DNA from: Burkholderiales bacterium
GTDB lineage: Bacteria > Pseudomonadota > Gammaproteobacteria > Burkholderiales > Burkholderiaceae_C
Reading direction: 5' to 3'
NCBI GenBank assembly: GCA_016213325.1
Contig: JACRAY010000009.1
Span: forward strand, 124,001-188,000
DNA: 64,000 nt
In this document: positions 30,738 through 39,978 of the stretch, piece by piece
Layout: every line of letters starts with the position of its first letter
How positions within the stretch are numbered: the stretch's first letter is position 1
Translations under genes and position numbers: made by a program
The notes under the pieces: model-generated
The model's database searches: none
Told to the model about the DNA's origin: nothing
Seen by the model: only the letters and a program-made list of their open reading frames with translations

Positions 30738-30741
30738 ACGC

Positions 30742-31221
30742 TCAGGCCATCTCGGCCATCAGTTCTTCCTTGCGGGCCTCGATCTCGTCGCGCATGGCCA
30801 GCAGGTCCAGCTTGCGGCTGGCGCGGGCCTTCGGGAAGATCTCGCCGCGCTCTTCCTTCACGTGGTGGTCGATGTATTCGCCCAGCACCTTGACCTTGGC
30901 GTCGAACATCTCGTCGGCATCGCCCATGGATTCGATCTGCGCGATCAGGTCCTTGGCGGTCTGGTGTTCCACCTCGGCTTCGGCGAGCAGGTCGGTTTCC
31001 TTCAGCGCTTCGCGCAGCGCCGGGTAGAAGAGTTCTTCCTCGACCTGCGCGTGCACCGTCAGTTCGTGGCAGATCTGCCGGGCCAGGTCCATCTTCTTCT
31101 GCGCGGCGCTGCGCGACTTCGAACTGGTCAGTTCTTCGTACTCCTTGAACATCTTCTTGACCGCCTTGTGGTCGGCATCCAGCAGGTCGCAAGCATCTTT
31201 CTGTCCACGGCTGTTCGGCAT
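30742..31221 (-). CDS. Hemerythrin HHE domain protein
   Basis: A 159-residue four-helix-bundle protein. The iron-binding His and Glu residues are in DLLDADHKAV, CHELTVHAQVEEELFYPAL and YIDHHVKEERGEIFP. Hemerythrin-like proteins bind a di-iron centre and sense or carry O2 or NO, or store iron. A charged C-terminal helix (EIEARKEELMAEMA) follows. The ATG ending at 31221 has AAGGAGA upstream, a clear ribosome site unlike most neighbours. Exact role is unknown. Confidence 0.88.
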   Translation of the reverse strand: MPNSRGQKDACDLLDADHKAVKKMFKEYEELTSSKSRSAAQKKMDLARQICHELTVHAQVEEELFYPALREALKETDLLAEAEVEHQTAKDLIAQIESMGDADEMFDAKVKVLGEYIDHHVKEERGEIFPKARASRKLDLLAMRDEIEARKEELMAEMA

Positions 31222-31377
31222 GTGCTGATCTCCTTGTTGAAAACCTCCCGATGTTGGCGACTGCCGTGGCCCGGCCTTGTAGGAGAAGTTCCGGTGAGAC
31301 TGTTCCCACTTGCCGATGGGGCCCTTTACCGCGCCAGGGCCGGAGCAAGGCCGACAGCCCAGCCGTGGCGGGCTGCG

Positions 31378-31383
31378 TAACCT
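31378..31383 (+). promoter_or_regulatory. Candidate -10 box (TAACCT) before the 83-residue gene
   Basis: TAACCT ends 6 nt upstream of the ATG at 31390 and no ribosome site is present. It is the same geometry as at many other starts in the window. Confidence 0.35.
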
Positions 31384-31389
31384 GTCTGC

Positions 31390-31641
31390 ATGTCCAATCC
31401 GTTCCTGGAGCAAGCCCTCCAGAAGATCCGCCAGCTCCGCGAAGACCTCAGGGTTGCAGCCGCGGAACTCCACCTGGCCCACGAAGCCTTCCAGTCGCAC
31501 CTGCCCGTTGCCGTCCGCCGGGGTGACGTTGCCTGGGCCATCGGGCAAAATGCGGCTGTCGAGCACAAACTGAAGCAGCTGGCCGAAGAGCTCGAACGCG
31601 TGGCCGAATTGCTGCGATCCCCTCACTACCTGAAACCTTGA
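31390..31641 (+). CDS. Hypothetical protein, helical
   Basis: An 83-residue hydrophilic protein with no recognised domain. Most of it looks alpha-helical: QALQKIRQLREDL, AAELHLAHEAF and EHKLKQLAEELERVAELL have heptad-like leucine spacing. No signal peptide or membrane segment is seen. It ends 5 bp before a thiol-disulfide lipoprotein gene on the same strand and is probably co-transcribed with it. Codon usage is like that of its neighbours, which supports a real gene. Confidence 0.6.
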   Translation: MSNPFLEQALQKIRQLREDLRVAAAELHLAHEAFQSHLPVAVRRGDVAWAIGQNAAVEHKLKQLAEELERVAELLRSPHYLKP

Positions 31642-31646
31642 ACCCC

Positions 31647-32214
31647 ATGAAACTCTGGACGGTCCTCCTCCTCTCGGCCGCAACGTTGCTCAGCGCATGC
31701 AAGGATGCACCGGCGCCCCCAGCCGCATCGGGCGGCGCGCCCGTGGTACCTGCCGCGGAACAGAAGGAGTTGTCCCTGGACACCATCTCCACGCAGGCGC
31801 AGGGCTTCAGCGTCGGCCCGGCGATGAGCGCGCGCGTCGTCTACGTGTTCTTCGACCCGCAGTGCCCGCATTGCGCCAACCTGTGGGCCGCGGCCAAGCC
31901 GCTGAAGTCGCAGGCGCGCTTCGTCTGGATCCCGGTGAGCCTGATCAACGCGAACAGCACCAACCAGGGTGCGGCCTTGCTGGCCGCGCAGGACCCCGTG
32001 ACGGCCATGGACGGCCATGAAGCCTCGCTGAAGGCGCAACGCGGCGGCATCGTGGCCGAAGGCAGCTTCGACGCGCAGAAGGCCGCCATCAAGAAGAACA
32101 CCGAGCTGTTCAATACCTACGGCTTCGCTTCGGTGCCCACCATCGTCACCAAGAACGCGCAGGGCGGCGTGGTGAAGCGCGAAGGCGCGCTCCCCACCGA
32201 CGCACTGGCCGCCT

Positions 32215-32228
<14 letters not shown>
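31647..32228 (+). CDS. Thioredoxin-fold lipoprotein, DsbC/DsbG-like
   Basis: A 193-residue secreted protein. The signal peptide ends in a lipobox (LLSAC, Cys at about residue 17), followed by a Pro/Ala-rich linker. The catalytic CPHC motif is in VYVFFDPQCPHCANLWAAAK, and a cis-Pro region follows as FASVPTIV. The fold is that of periplasmic disulfide isomerases such as DsbG, but the N-terminal dimerisation domain is missing. It would act in the periplasm on protein thiols. The ATG at 31647 is preferred over a TTG at 31638. The 3' end overlaps the convergent ATPase gene by 14 bp. Confidence 0.85.
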
Positions 32229-32861
<633 letters not shown>

Positions 32862-32865
<4 letters not shown>

Positions 32866-33821
32866 AACGCTGCCCTCGCCAGCGCCAGCACTTCGTCGAG
32901 CGCACCGGGGCCATCGCAGGCCACCACGCGCCGCTGGGGCATGCTGCGCAGCCACGTGAGCTGGCGCTTGGCGAGCTGGCGCGTCGCCGCGATGCCGCGC
33001 TGGCGCAGTTCGGCGATGGGGAAGGGGCCGCCCGCAGCCTTCTGAGCGTCCAGCAGCTCCCACGCCTGCCGGTAGCCCACGCTGCGCATGCTGGGCAGGT
33101 CGGGCGTCAGGTCGCCACGCGCACGCAATGCGCGAACCTCGTCGACGAAGCCGGCGGCCAGCATGGCGTCGAAGCGTTGCGCGATGCGTTCGTGCAGCCA
33201 CGCGCGGTCCTGCGGCTCGAGCGAGATGAACAGGCGCGGCACCACCGGCGGCGCACGGCGCGCGTTGGCATGGAACGAGGAGATCGGTCGTCCGGTGGCG
33301 CGGTACACCTCCAGCGCGCGCTGGATGCGTTGCGAGTCGCCGGGCGGCAGCCGGCCGGCCGTCTCGGGGTCGACCGCGGCCAGTTCGGCGTGCAGCGCGG
33401 GCCACCCCCGCTGGGCCGCCTCGGCGTCGAGCGCCGCGCGGATGGCGTGGTCGGCCGCCGGCATGTCGTCGAGCCCCTCGAACAGGGCCTTGAAGTACAG
33501 CATCGTGCCGCCCACCAGCAGCGCGGCCTTGCCGCGCGCGTGCAGCGAGGCGATGAGCGCGAGCGCATCGCGCGCGAAATCGGCCGCGCTGTACAGCTGC
33601 GCCGGGTCGCGGATGTCGATGAGGTGATGCGGCACTTCGGCGCGTTCGGCCACGGATGGCTTGGCCGTGCCGATGTCCATGCCGCGGTACACCAGCGCCG
33701 AGTCCACGCTGATCACCTCGGCATCGAGCAGTCGGGCCAGCGGCAGCGCAGCCGCGCTTTTGCCCGACGCCGTGGGCCCTGCCACTGCATACACGGGGTG
33801 GGGCATGGGCTCGTCGGGCAT
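32862..33821 (-). CDS. miaA: tRNA dimethylallyltransferase
   Basis: MiaA, 319 residues, transfers a dimethylallyl group to A37 of tRNAs that read UNN codons. The P-loop is [15 protein letters not shown] (about residues 14–28). [16 protein letters not shown] and HHLIDIRDP follow, and [14 protein letters not shown] sits near residue 105. Length is normal. A TACCCT box lies 8 nt before the ATG on the minus strand. In many proteobacteria miaA follows mutL directly. Here they are 3.7 kb apart. Confidence 0.96.
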
Positions 33822-33900
33822 CGGGCGGAAGGGTAGCAGAAGCTTGTAGGACGGGGCCGCATTCGGCTTGCGCCGGGCCGGGCGGCGACACGCCGCGCCC

Positions 33901-33906
33901 GATAAT
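33901..33906 (+). promoter_or_regulatory. Candidate -10 box (GATAAT) upstream of the double-PAS kinase
   Basis: GATAAT lies 36 nt before the TTG chosen as start. If functional it would give a transcript with a leader of about 30 nt, unlike the tight spacing at other genes here. Confidence 0.3.
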
Positions 33907-33942
33907 GCCGAGCGAAGCTACTCCCCCCGGAACGCGCGCACG

Positions 33943-35862
33943 TTGGACCGCCCGATCAATCCTCCCCAGCCCTTCGATGCCGTACTCGACCGGCGCCTGC
34001 AGTTGCTGATCGATGCGGTCACCGATTACGGCATCTTCGTACTCGACCCGCACGGACACATCGTTTCGTGGAACACTGGTGCGCAGCGCCTCAAGGGCTA
34101 CCAGCGCCATGAAATCCTGGGCCGGCACTTCTCGATCTTCTACCCGCCCGAGTCCGTGGCGGCGGGCTGGCCGCAGGAGGAACTGCGGCGGGCCGAGCAG
34201 CTCGGGCGCTTCGAAGACGAAGGCTGGCGTATCCGCCAGGACGGCACGCGCTTCTGGGCCAATGTGGTCATCACGGCGCTGCGCGACGCCGACGGCACGC
34301 TGCAGGGGTTTGCCAAGATCACGCGCGACCTGACCGAGCGGCGCATGCAGGAGGAGAAGCTGCGCCAGAGCGAACAGCGCCAGCGGCTGCTGGTGGAGAG
34401 CGTGCGCGACTACGCCATCTTCATGCTCGACGCCGAAGGCTACGTGCGCACCTGGAACCGCGGCGCGCAGGCCATCAAGGGCTACACGGCCGACGAGATC
34501 ATCGGGCGCCATTTCAGCGAGTTCTACACGCCCGACGACCGGCAGGCCGGCAAGCCCTCGCGCGAGCTGGTCGAGGCGCGCGAGTTCGGCCGGGTGGAAG
34601 ACGAAGGCTGGCGCGTACGCAAGGACGGGTCGCTGTTCTGGGCCAACGTGGTGATCACCGCGGTGCGCGACACGGCCGGGGCGCTCGTCGGCTTTGCCAA
34701 GGTCACGCGCGACATGAGCGAGCGCCGGCGGCTCGAGGAACTGGAGCGCTCGAGCCGGCGCATGAACGAGTTCCTGGCCATGCTGGCGCACGAGCTGCGC
34801 AACCCGCTCGCCCCGATCCGCAACGCGGTGACCATCATGCAGCTCGAGTCGCTGCAAAGCCCGGTGCTGCGCAACTGCCGCGACGTGATCGACCGGCAGC
34901 TCACGCACGTGACGCGGCTGGTCGACGACCTGCTGGACGTGGGCCGCCTCACCACCGGCAAGATCAAGCTGCGCCGCGAGCTGCTGCGGCTGGCCGAGGT
35001 GATCACGCGCAGCGTGGAGATGGCGCGGCCGATGATCGAGTCGCGGCGGCACCGCCTGTCCATCGAGCTGCCCTCGTACCCCGTGTACGTCAACGGCGAC
35101 TCGGTGCGCCTGTCGCAGGTGGTGCAGAACCTGCTGGTGAACTCGGCCAAGTACACGCCCGAAGGCGGCGACATCGTGCTGGCCCTCGAGGAGGCCGAGG
35201 GCTTCGCCAGCATCATCGTTTCGGACAACGGCAGGGGCATCGAGCCCGAGCACCTGGAACGCATCTTCGAGCTCTTCATGCAGGCCGAGGCGGGTGTCGG
35301 CAGCACCGAAAGCGGGCTGGGCATCGGCCTGACGCTGGCGCGGTCGCTGGTGGAAATGCACGGCGGCAGCCTGTCGGCCTACAGCGCGGGCATCGGCAAA
35401 GGCAGCCGCTTCACCGCACGCCTGCCGGTGGCCACGGGCGTCGAGACCCAGAAAGCCAGGGCGGAAGGGCCCAAGGTCACCGGCATGCGCGTGCTGGTGG
35501 TCGACGACAACCGCGACTCGGCAGACAGTGCCACCGACATCATCCGGCTGCTGGGCAACCAGGTCGAGTGCGCCTACGACGGCGCCGCGGCGGTGGACGT
35601 GGCGCGGCGCTTCCGTCCGCAGGTGATCCTGCTCGACCTGGCCATGCCGGGCATCGACGGCTTCGAGACCCGGCGGCAGCTGCTGCTGGAGCCCGGCATG
35701 GACAGCGCGTACATGGTGGCCATGACCGGCTTCGGCAACGAGGACGACAAGCGGCGCACGCGCGCATCGGGCTTCGACGGCCACCTCACCAAGCCGGTGG
35801 AACTCGATGCGCTCATCTCGCTGCTGAACGAAGCGCGCGAGCGCAGCCCGGTGCCCCAGTAG
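33943..35862 (+). CDS. Hybrid sensor histidine kinase with two PAS domains and a receiver
   Basis: A soluble 639-residue kinase. Domains in order: PAS (about 20–130), PAS (about 145–255), HisKA with H-box FLAMLAHELRNPLAPIRNAV (about 275–294), HATPase (N-box VVQNLLVNSAKYTP, G-boxes SDNGRGI and GLGIGLTLARSLV), and a C-terminal receiver (VLVVDDNRDSAD, phospho-Asp in VILLDLAMPGIDG, Lys in HLTKPVE). The two PAS domains are near-duplicates of each other, including EDEGWR and FWANVVITA. No membrane segment is present. The frame is open further upstream but lacks ATG; a TTG at 33943 is the most reasonable start. Confidence 0.9.
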   Translation: MDRPINPPQPFDAVLDRRLQLLIDAVTDYGIFVLDPHGHIVSWNTGAQRLKGYQRHEILGRHFSIFYPPESVAAGWPQEELRRAEQLGRFEDEGWRIRQDGTRFWANVVITALRDADGTLQGFAKITRDLTERRMQEEKLRQSEQRQRLLVESVRDYAIFMLDAEGYVRTWNRGAQAIKGYTADEIIGRHFSEFYTPDDRQAGKPSRELVEAREFGRVEDEGWRVRKDGSLFWANVVITAVRDTAGALVGFAKVTRDMSERRRLEELERSSRRMNEFLAMLAHELRNPLAPIRNAVTIMQLESLQSPVLRNCRDVIDRQLTHVTRLVDDLLDVGRLTTGKIKLRRELLRLAEVITRSVEMARPMIESRRHRLSIELPSYPVYVNGDSVRLSQVVQNLLVNSAKYTPEGGDIVLALEEAEGFASIIVSDNGRGIEPEHLERIFELFMQAEAGVGSTESGLGIGLTLARSLVEMHGGSLSAYSAGIGKGSRFTARLPVATGVETQKARAEGPKVTGMRVLVVDDNRDSADSATDIIRLLGNQVECAYDGAAAVDVARRFRPQVILLDLAMPGIDGFETRRQLLLEPGMDSAYMVAMTGFGNEDDKRRTRASGFDGHLTKPVELDALISLLNEARERSPVPQ

Positions 35863-35870
35863 CGCCTGCC

Positions 35871-35876
35871 TACAAT
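35871..35876 (+). promoter_or_regulatory. Candidate -10 box (TACAAT) of aroD
   Basis: TACAAT, a close match to TATAAT, lies only 5 nt before the aroD ATG at 35882 and just after the kinase stop. No ribosome site fits in between, so a leaderless aroD mRNA is predicted. Confidence 0.45.
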
Positions 35877-35881
35877 CGCGC

Positions 35882-36658
35882 ATGACTGCGCGCCCGATCT
35901 CCATTTCCGGCCGCCCCCTCGCGGGCGGCCGTTTGCCTGCCGTGTGCGCCCCCCTGGTGGGCCGCACGCGCGATGCGCTGCTGGCCGAGTGCCGGGTGGT
36001 CGCGGCCAAGCGGCCCGACCTGCTGGAGTGGCGCGTCGACTTCTTCGAAGGCATAGTCGACGTGGCGGCCGTGCTGGACGCGGCGGCCGCATTGCGATCG
36101 GCAGCCGGCGGCATCCCGCTGCTCTTCACCCGGCGGTCCAGCCGCGAAGGCGGTGAGGCGATCGCCATCGGCGAAGCGCAGGTGGTGGCGATGTACCGCG
36201 CCGTGTGCGAGGCACGCGCCGCCGACCTGGTGGATTTCGAGGCGTCCAACGATGAGGCCGACGTGCGGGCCGTGCGCGAAGCTTCGCGCGGGCATGGCCT
36301 GGGCTTGGTGCTGTCGCACCACAACTTCCATTTCACGCCGCCGGCCGGCGAGCTGGTCGCGCGTTTCGTCCAGGCCGAAAGGCTGGGTGCCGACGTCGCC
36401 AAGGTGGCGGTGATGCCGCGGTCGGCTGAAGACGTGCTGTGCCTGTTCGACGCGACGCTGCAGGCGAGCCGGCAGCTCGCGATTCCCGTGGTCAGCATGT
36501 CGATGGCGGGGCTGGGCGCCGTCTCGCGGCTGGCAGGGGGCGTGTTCGGCTCGGCGCTGACGTTTGCCGTGGGGCGCGAAGCGTCGGCGCCGGGGCAGGT
36601 GCCTATCGAGGACGTGCGCCTGGTAGCCGAGGTGTTGCGGCGCGTCAGCGAAGGCTGA
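35882..36658 (+). CDS. aroD: Type I 3-dehydroquinate dehydratase
   Basis: A 258-residue class I dehydroquinase that forms a Schiff base and dehydrates 3-dehydroquinate to 3-dehydroshikimate. Family residues are seen in LLEWRVDFFEG (Glu-Arg), the His pair in VLSHHNFHFTP, the Schiff-base Lys in GADVAKVAVMPRSAED (about residue 172), and VVSMSMAGLGAVSRLAGG near the end. Many betaproteobacteria use type II (AroQ) for aromatic synthesis, so this could be a second or catabolic enzyme. Its 3' end overlaps the convergent hydrolase gene by 14 bp. Confidence 0.92.
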   Translation: MTARPISISGRPLAGGRLPAVCAPLVGRTRDALLAECRVVAAKRPDLLEWRVDFFEGIVDVAAVLDAAAALRSAAGGIPLLFTRRSSREGGEAIAIGEAQVVAMYRAVCEARAADLVDFEASNDEADVRAVREASRGHGLGLVLSHHNFHFTPPAGELVARFVQAERLGADVAKVAVMPRSAEDVLCLFDATLQASRQLAIPVVSMSMAGLGAVSRLAGGVFGSALTFAVGREASAPGQVPIEDVRLVAEVLRRVSEG

Positions 36659-37487
36659 AGAGCTCTTTCAGCGCCTCGCGGTACTGCGGCTGGCCCATCG
36701 ACATGGTGCTGAAGTGCGAGCCGCCTTCGACCAGGATAAAGCGCTTGGCGCCGGTGGCCGCTTCGTACAGGCGGCGTCCCAGCCCGCTTTCGATCAGCCG
36801 GTCATTGGAGCCGTGCACCACCAGCAGCGGTGAGCCCACCTTGTCGACCTTGCGGATCGACTCGAAGCGCTGCGTGATGAGCGGGCCCACCGGCAGCCAG
36901 CCCCACTTCATGGTGCTCGCCACATCGGGAATCGAGGTGAAGGTGCCTTCCACGATGGTGCCGCGCTCGTCTTCCACGCGCGAGGCGAGGTCGATGGCGA
37001 TGGCGCCGCCCAGCGAGTGGCCGAAGATGAAGCGCTGGCGGCCCGGGTAGCGCGCAGCCAGCCAGTCCCACGCGATGCGCGCGTCCTCGTAGGCCATGTC
37101 TTCGGACGGCAGCGCCTGCGTGCTCTTGCCGAAGCCGCGGTAGTCGATGGCCAGCACCGAGAAGCCCAGCTCCTGCATGCGGCGGATGCGCGGCGCGGAG
37201 CCGGCCACGTTCCAGCGGGCGCCGTGCAGGTACAGCAGCACGGGGCCGCTCGCCGGGTTCTTTTCGCTCGCGAGCCACAGCCCATGCAGCTTCACGGGCT
37301 CGCCCGTGACCTTCGAATCGAACTCGATCCACACGTCGTCCATCTCGCGCGCCAGCTCGGCGCTGCCGCCCCAGCTGCGGTCCGAAGGCTGGAAGATCCA
37401 TTCGCGCTGGCGTTCGTCGAGCGACGCGCAGCCCATGGACAGGGCGGCCACCAGGGCGGCAAGGGCAAACAGGAGGCGGCGCTTCAT
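36645..37487 (-). CDS. Alpha/beta hydrolase, lipoprotein
   Basis: A 280-residue serine hydrolase. The N terminus is a lipoprotein signal with a lipobox (ALSMGC). The oxyanion-side LLYLHGARWNV, the nucleophile elbow GHSLGG (about residue 158), the Asp in VHGSNDRLI and the final His in VEGGSHFSTM give a complete catalytic triad. It resembles BEM46/YqkD-type hydrolases. Substrate is unknown. It lies 32 bp downstream of mutL on the same strand and is likely co-transcribed. Confidence 0.87.
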   Translation of the reverse strand: MKRRLLFALAALVAALSMGCASLDERQREWIFQPSDRSWGGSAELAREMDDVWIEFDSKVTGEPVKLHGLWLASEKNPASGPVLLYLHGARWNVAGSAPRIRRMQELGFSVLAIDYRGFGKSTQALPSEDMAYEDARIAWDWLAARYPGRQRFIFGHSLGGAIAIDLASRVEDERGTIVEGTFTSIPDVASTMKWGWLPVGPLITQRFESIRKVDKVGSPLLVVHGSNDRLIESGLGRRLYEAATGAKRFILVEGGSHFSTMSMGQPQYREALKELFSLR

Positions 37488-37519
37488 GAGAACGGCTGAC
37501 CAGCTGGGCCGCGGAAAGT

Positions 37520-39274
37520 TCAGCGCCCGCGCAGGAAAAGCGCGTCGAGTTCCTTCACCGACAGCTGGCGCCAGGTCGGCCGGCCGTGGTTGCACTGGTC
37601 CGAGCGCTCGGTGGCTTCCATCTGCCGCAGCAGGGCGTTCATCTCCTCCAGGGTCAGGCGCCGGTTGGCGCGCACCGCCCCATGGCAGGCCATGGTGCCC
37701 AGCAACTCGTTGCGGGCGCGCTCCACCACCGAGCTGGCGTCGTGTTGCGCCAGTTCGGCCAGCACGCTGCGCGCCAGTTCCACCGGGTCGCCGTTGGCCA
37801 GGGTGCCGGGCACGGCGCGCACGGCCAGCGTGCGCGGCGAGAACGGCGTGACCTCCAGGCCCAGCGCCGCCAGCGTGGCCGCGTGCGCTTCGGCGGTAGC
37901 GACTTCCTGCGCGTTGGCGGCGAAGGTGGCCGGGATCAGCAGCGGCTGGCTGCGCACTTCGTGGCGGTCCACCTGCGCCTTGAGCTGCTCGTACACGATG
38001 CGCTCGTGCGCCGCGTGCATGTCGACGATGACCAGGCCGTGGCGGTTTTCGGCGAGGATGTAGATGCCCTGGAGCTGGGCGATGGCGCGGCCGAGCGGCC
38101 AGTCGGTTGGCTCGTCCTGGGTCCCCGCCTGCGCGGGGATGACGAGGGGGGGCGAAGGGTTGACGTTCCACAGGGCCCCCAGGTCGGACACCTGGTGCCC
38201 CAGCGCCATCTCCGGCTGCCGCCATGCCGGCGCCTGCGGCGCCAACGGCACCGCAGCAGCGGTCCCGGCACGCGGTGTCGACAACGCCACCTCCACCGCG
38301 CGCCGCACCGCCTGGTGCACTTCGCGCCCGTCCCGAAACCGCACCTCGATCTTGGTCGGGTGCACGTTCACGTCGACCCGGGTGGGGTCGATCTGCACAT
38401 GCAGCGCATACACCGGCTGCCGCTGCCCGTGCAGCACGTCTTCGTACGCGCTGCGCGCCGCATGGGCCAGCACCTTGTCGCGCACGTAGCGGCCGTTCAC
38501 GTAGGCAAACTGCCAGTCGGAGCGGGCCCGCGCGGCATCCGGGATGCCGGCGCGGCCGCGCACGTGCAGCGGCCCGGCGTGGTGGTCCACGGCCACGCTC
38601 TGCGCGAGGAAGTCTTCGCCCAGCACATCGGCGAGTCGTTGCTCGAAGGTGCCGGGCCGCCACTGTTCGAGCAATTTGCCGTCGTGCCACACCGCGAAGC
38701 CCACGTCGGGCCGCGCCAGCGCGTGGCGCCGGACGGCCTCGACGCAATGCGCCAGCTCGGTGGCATCGGTCTTCAGGAACTTGCGGCGCGCGGGCGTGCT
38801 GAAGAACAGCTCCTTCACTTCGACCGTGGTGCCGGTGCCGCGGGCAGCAGGCCGCAATTCGCCGCTGGCGGCTTCGAGCATGAAGGCGGTTGCCTGCTGG
38901 GCGGGGCGCGACAGCACCGTCACTTCGGCGACCGATGCGATCGCCGCCAGCGCCTCGCCACGGAATCCCATGGTCGCCACCGATTCCAGGTCGGCCAGCG
39001 AGCCGATCTTGCTGGTGGCGTGGCGCTTCAGGGCCAGCGGGAGTTCCTCGCGCGCGATGCCCAAGCCGTCGTCTTCCACGCTCACCAGCCGCACGCCGCC
39101 GGCCGCGAGGCGCACTGTCACCTGCGTGGCGCCGGCGTCCAGTGCGTTGTCCACCAGCTCGCGCACGGCCGACGCCGGCCGTTCCACGACCTCGCCGGCG
39201 GCGATCTGGCTCACCAGCTCATCGGGCAGCTCGCGGATGGGGCGATGCGGGGCGGGCGACAGGACGGCATTCAC
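37520..39274 (-). CDS. mutL: DNA mismatch repair protein MutL
   Basis: MutL, 584 residues, links MutS mismatch recognition to downstream repair. The GHKL ATPase motifs are ELVDNALDAGATQV, EDDGLGI and GFRGEALAAIASV, with VNVHPTKIEVRF in the second domain. The C-terminal dimerisation domain is joined by a linker. Part of the linker (VIPAQAGTQ, about residues 380–388) is encoded by a common palindromic repeat at 38122–38139. I chose GTG at 39274, which has a TATCAT box 7 nt upstream. An ATG at 39298 would overlap the divergent dedA start. Confidence 0.95.
   Translation of the reverse strand: MNAVLSPAPHRPIRELPDELVSQIAAGEVVERPASAVRELVDNALDAGATQVTVRLAAGGVRLVSVEDDGLGIAREELPLALKRHATSKIGSLADLESVATMGFRGEALAAIASVAEVTVLSRPAQQATAFMLEAASGELRPAARGTGTTVEVKELFFSTPARRKFLKTDATELAHCVEAVRRHALARPDVGFAVWHDGKLLEQWRPGTFEQRLADVLGEDFLAQSVAVDHHAGPLHVRGRAGIPDAARARSDWQFAYVNGRYVRDKVLAHAARSAYEDVLHGQRQPVYALHVQIDPTRVDVNVHPTKIEVRFRDGREVHQAVRRAVEVALSTPRAGTAAAVPLAPQAPAWRQPEMALGHQVSDLGALWNVNPSPPLVIPAQAGTQDEPTDWPLGRAIAQLQGIYILAENRHGLVIVDMHAAHERIVYEQLKAQVDRHEVRSQPLLIPATFAANAQEVATAEAHAATLAALGLEVTPFSPRTLAVRAVPGTLANGDPVELARSVLAELAQHDASSVVERARNELLGTMACHGAVRANRRLTLEEMNALLRQMEATERSDQCNHGRPTWRQLSVKELDALFLRGR
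38122..38139. repeat. Palindromic repeat family C, copy 1, inside mutL
   Basis: TCCCCGC and GCGGGGA form a 7-bp stem around CTGC, within GTCCCCGCCTGCGCGGGGA. The same 19-mer occurs at 41781–41799. In mutL it is read in frame and gives the peptide VIPAQAGTQ in the linker between domains. It is a widespread proteobacterial repeat, as I recall it. Confidence 0.75.
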
Positions 39275-39281
39275 TCGCCCA

Positions 39282-39289
39282 ATGATAAT
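39282..39289. promoter_or_regulatory. Shared bidirectional -10 region of mutL and dedA
   Basis: The 8-mer ATGATAAT reads GATAAT (39284–39289) on the plus strand, 7 nt before the dedA ATG. It reads TATCAT (39287–39282) on the minus strand, 7 nt before the mutL GTG. Both directions have the same spacing and no ribosome site. A symmetric -10 serving two divergent leaderless genes is predicted. Confidence 0.45.
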
Positions 39290-39296
39290 CGCCCCC

Positions 39297-39947
39297 ATGG
39301 AATTACTTGCCTTCCTGTTCGACTTCGTCCTGCACGTCGACCGGCACCTGGAAGCTTTCGTCACCGCCTACGGCGCCTGGGTGTATGCCCTGCTGTTTTT
39401 GATCATCTTCGTCGAGACCGGGGTGGTGGTCATGCCTTTCCTGCCGGGCGACTCGCTGCTGTTCGTGGTGGGGGCGCTGTGCGGGCTGGGACTGATGAAC
39501 TACCCGCTGTCCATGCTGCTGCTGTTCATCGCGGCGGTGGCGGGCAACCAGAGCAACTATGCGATCGGGCGGCACTTCGGGCCGCGCGTGTTCCAGTGGG
39601 AGCAGTCGCGCTTTTTCAACAAGCGCGCGTTCGACCAGGCGCACGCGTTCTACGAGAAGTACGGCGGCGTCACCATCGTGGCCGCGCGCTTCATGCCCTT
39701 CCTGCGCACGTTCGCGCCGTTCGTGGCGGGCGTGGCGCAGATGACGCGCAGCAAGTTCACTTTCTACGACGTGACGGGCGGCGCGCTGTGGGTCTGCTCG
39801 CTGATCACGGCGGGCTACCTGTTCGGCAGCGTGCCGTGGGTCAAGGCCAACCTGGACAAGATCATCTGGGCCATGATCCTGATCCCCGGCGTCGTCGTGC
39901 TGGCCGGCGCCTGGCGCTCGCGCGGCACCGCTACCCAAAAACAATAA
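39297..39947 (+). CDS. DedA family membrane protein
   Basis: A 216-residue inner-membrane protein of the DedA/VTT family, whose members are needed for membrane integrity and move undecaprenyl phosphate or phospholipids. Family motifs are IIFVETGVVVMPFLPGDSLLF, AGNQSNYAIGRHFGPRVF, the re-entrant loop region FYEKYGGVTIVAARFMPFLRTFAPFVAG, and NxTGGxLWV as DVTGGALWV. About five helices are predicted. It is divergent from mutL with a shared promoter region. Confidence 0.9.
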   Translation: MELLAFLFDFVLHVDRHLEAFVTAYGAWVYALLFLIIFVETGVVVMPFLPGDSLLFVVGALCGLGLMNYPLSMLLLFIAAVAGNQSNYAIGRHFGPRVFQWEQSRFFNKRAFDQAHAFYEKYGGVTIVAARFMPFLRTFAPFVAGVAQMTRSKFTFYDVTGGALWVCSLITAGYLFGSVPWVKANLDKIIWAMILIPGVVVLAGAWRSRGTATQKQ

Positions 39948-39978
39948 GTATTCGTATCATTCGGGCAGGAGAAACCCG

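Noticed and set aside
33868..33942. N-terminal extension of the double-PAS kinase from an upstream TTG
   Set aside because: The added residues are Arg-rich and overlap a likely GATAAT promoter element. The TTG at 33943 leads directly into the conserved region.
32866..36498. Minus-strand open frame extending upstream of the LolD-like ATPase
   Set aside because: The upstream part is antisense or out of frame to miaA, the kinase and aroD. The ATPase starts at 32865, coupled to miaA by ATGA.
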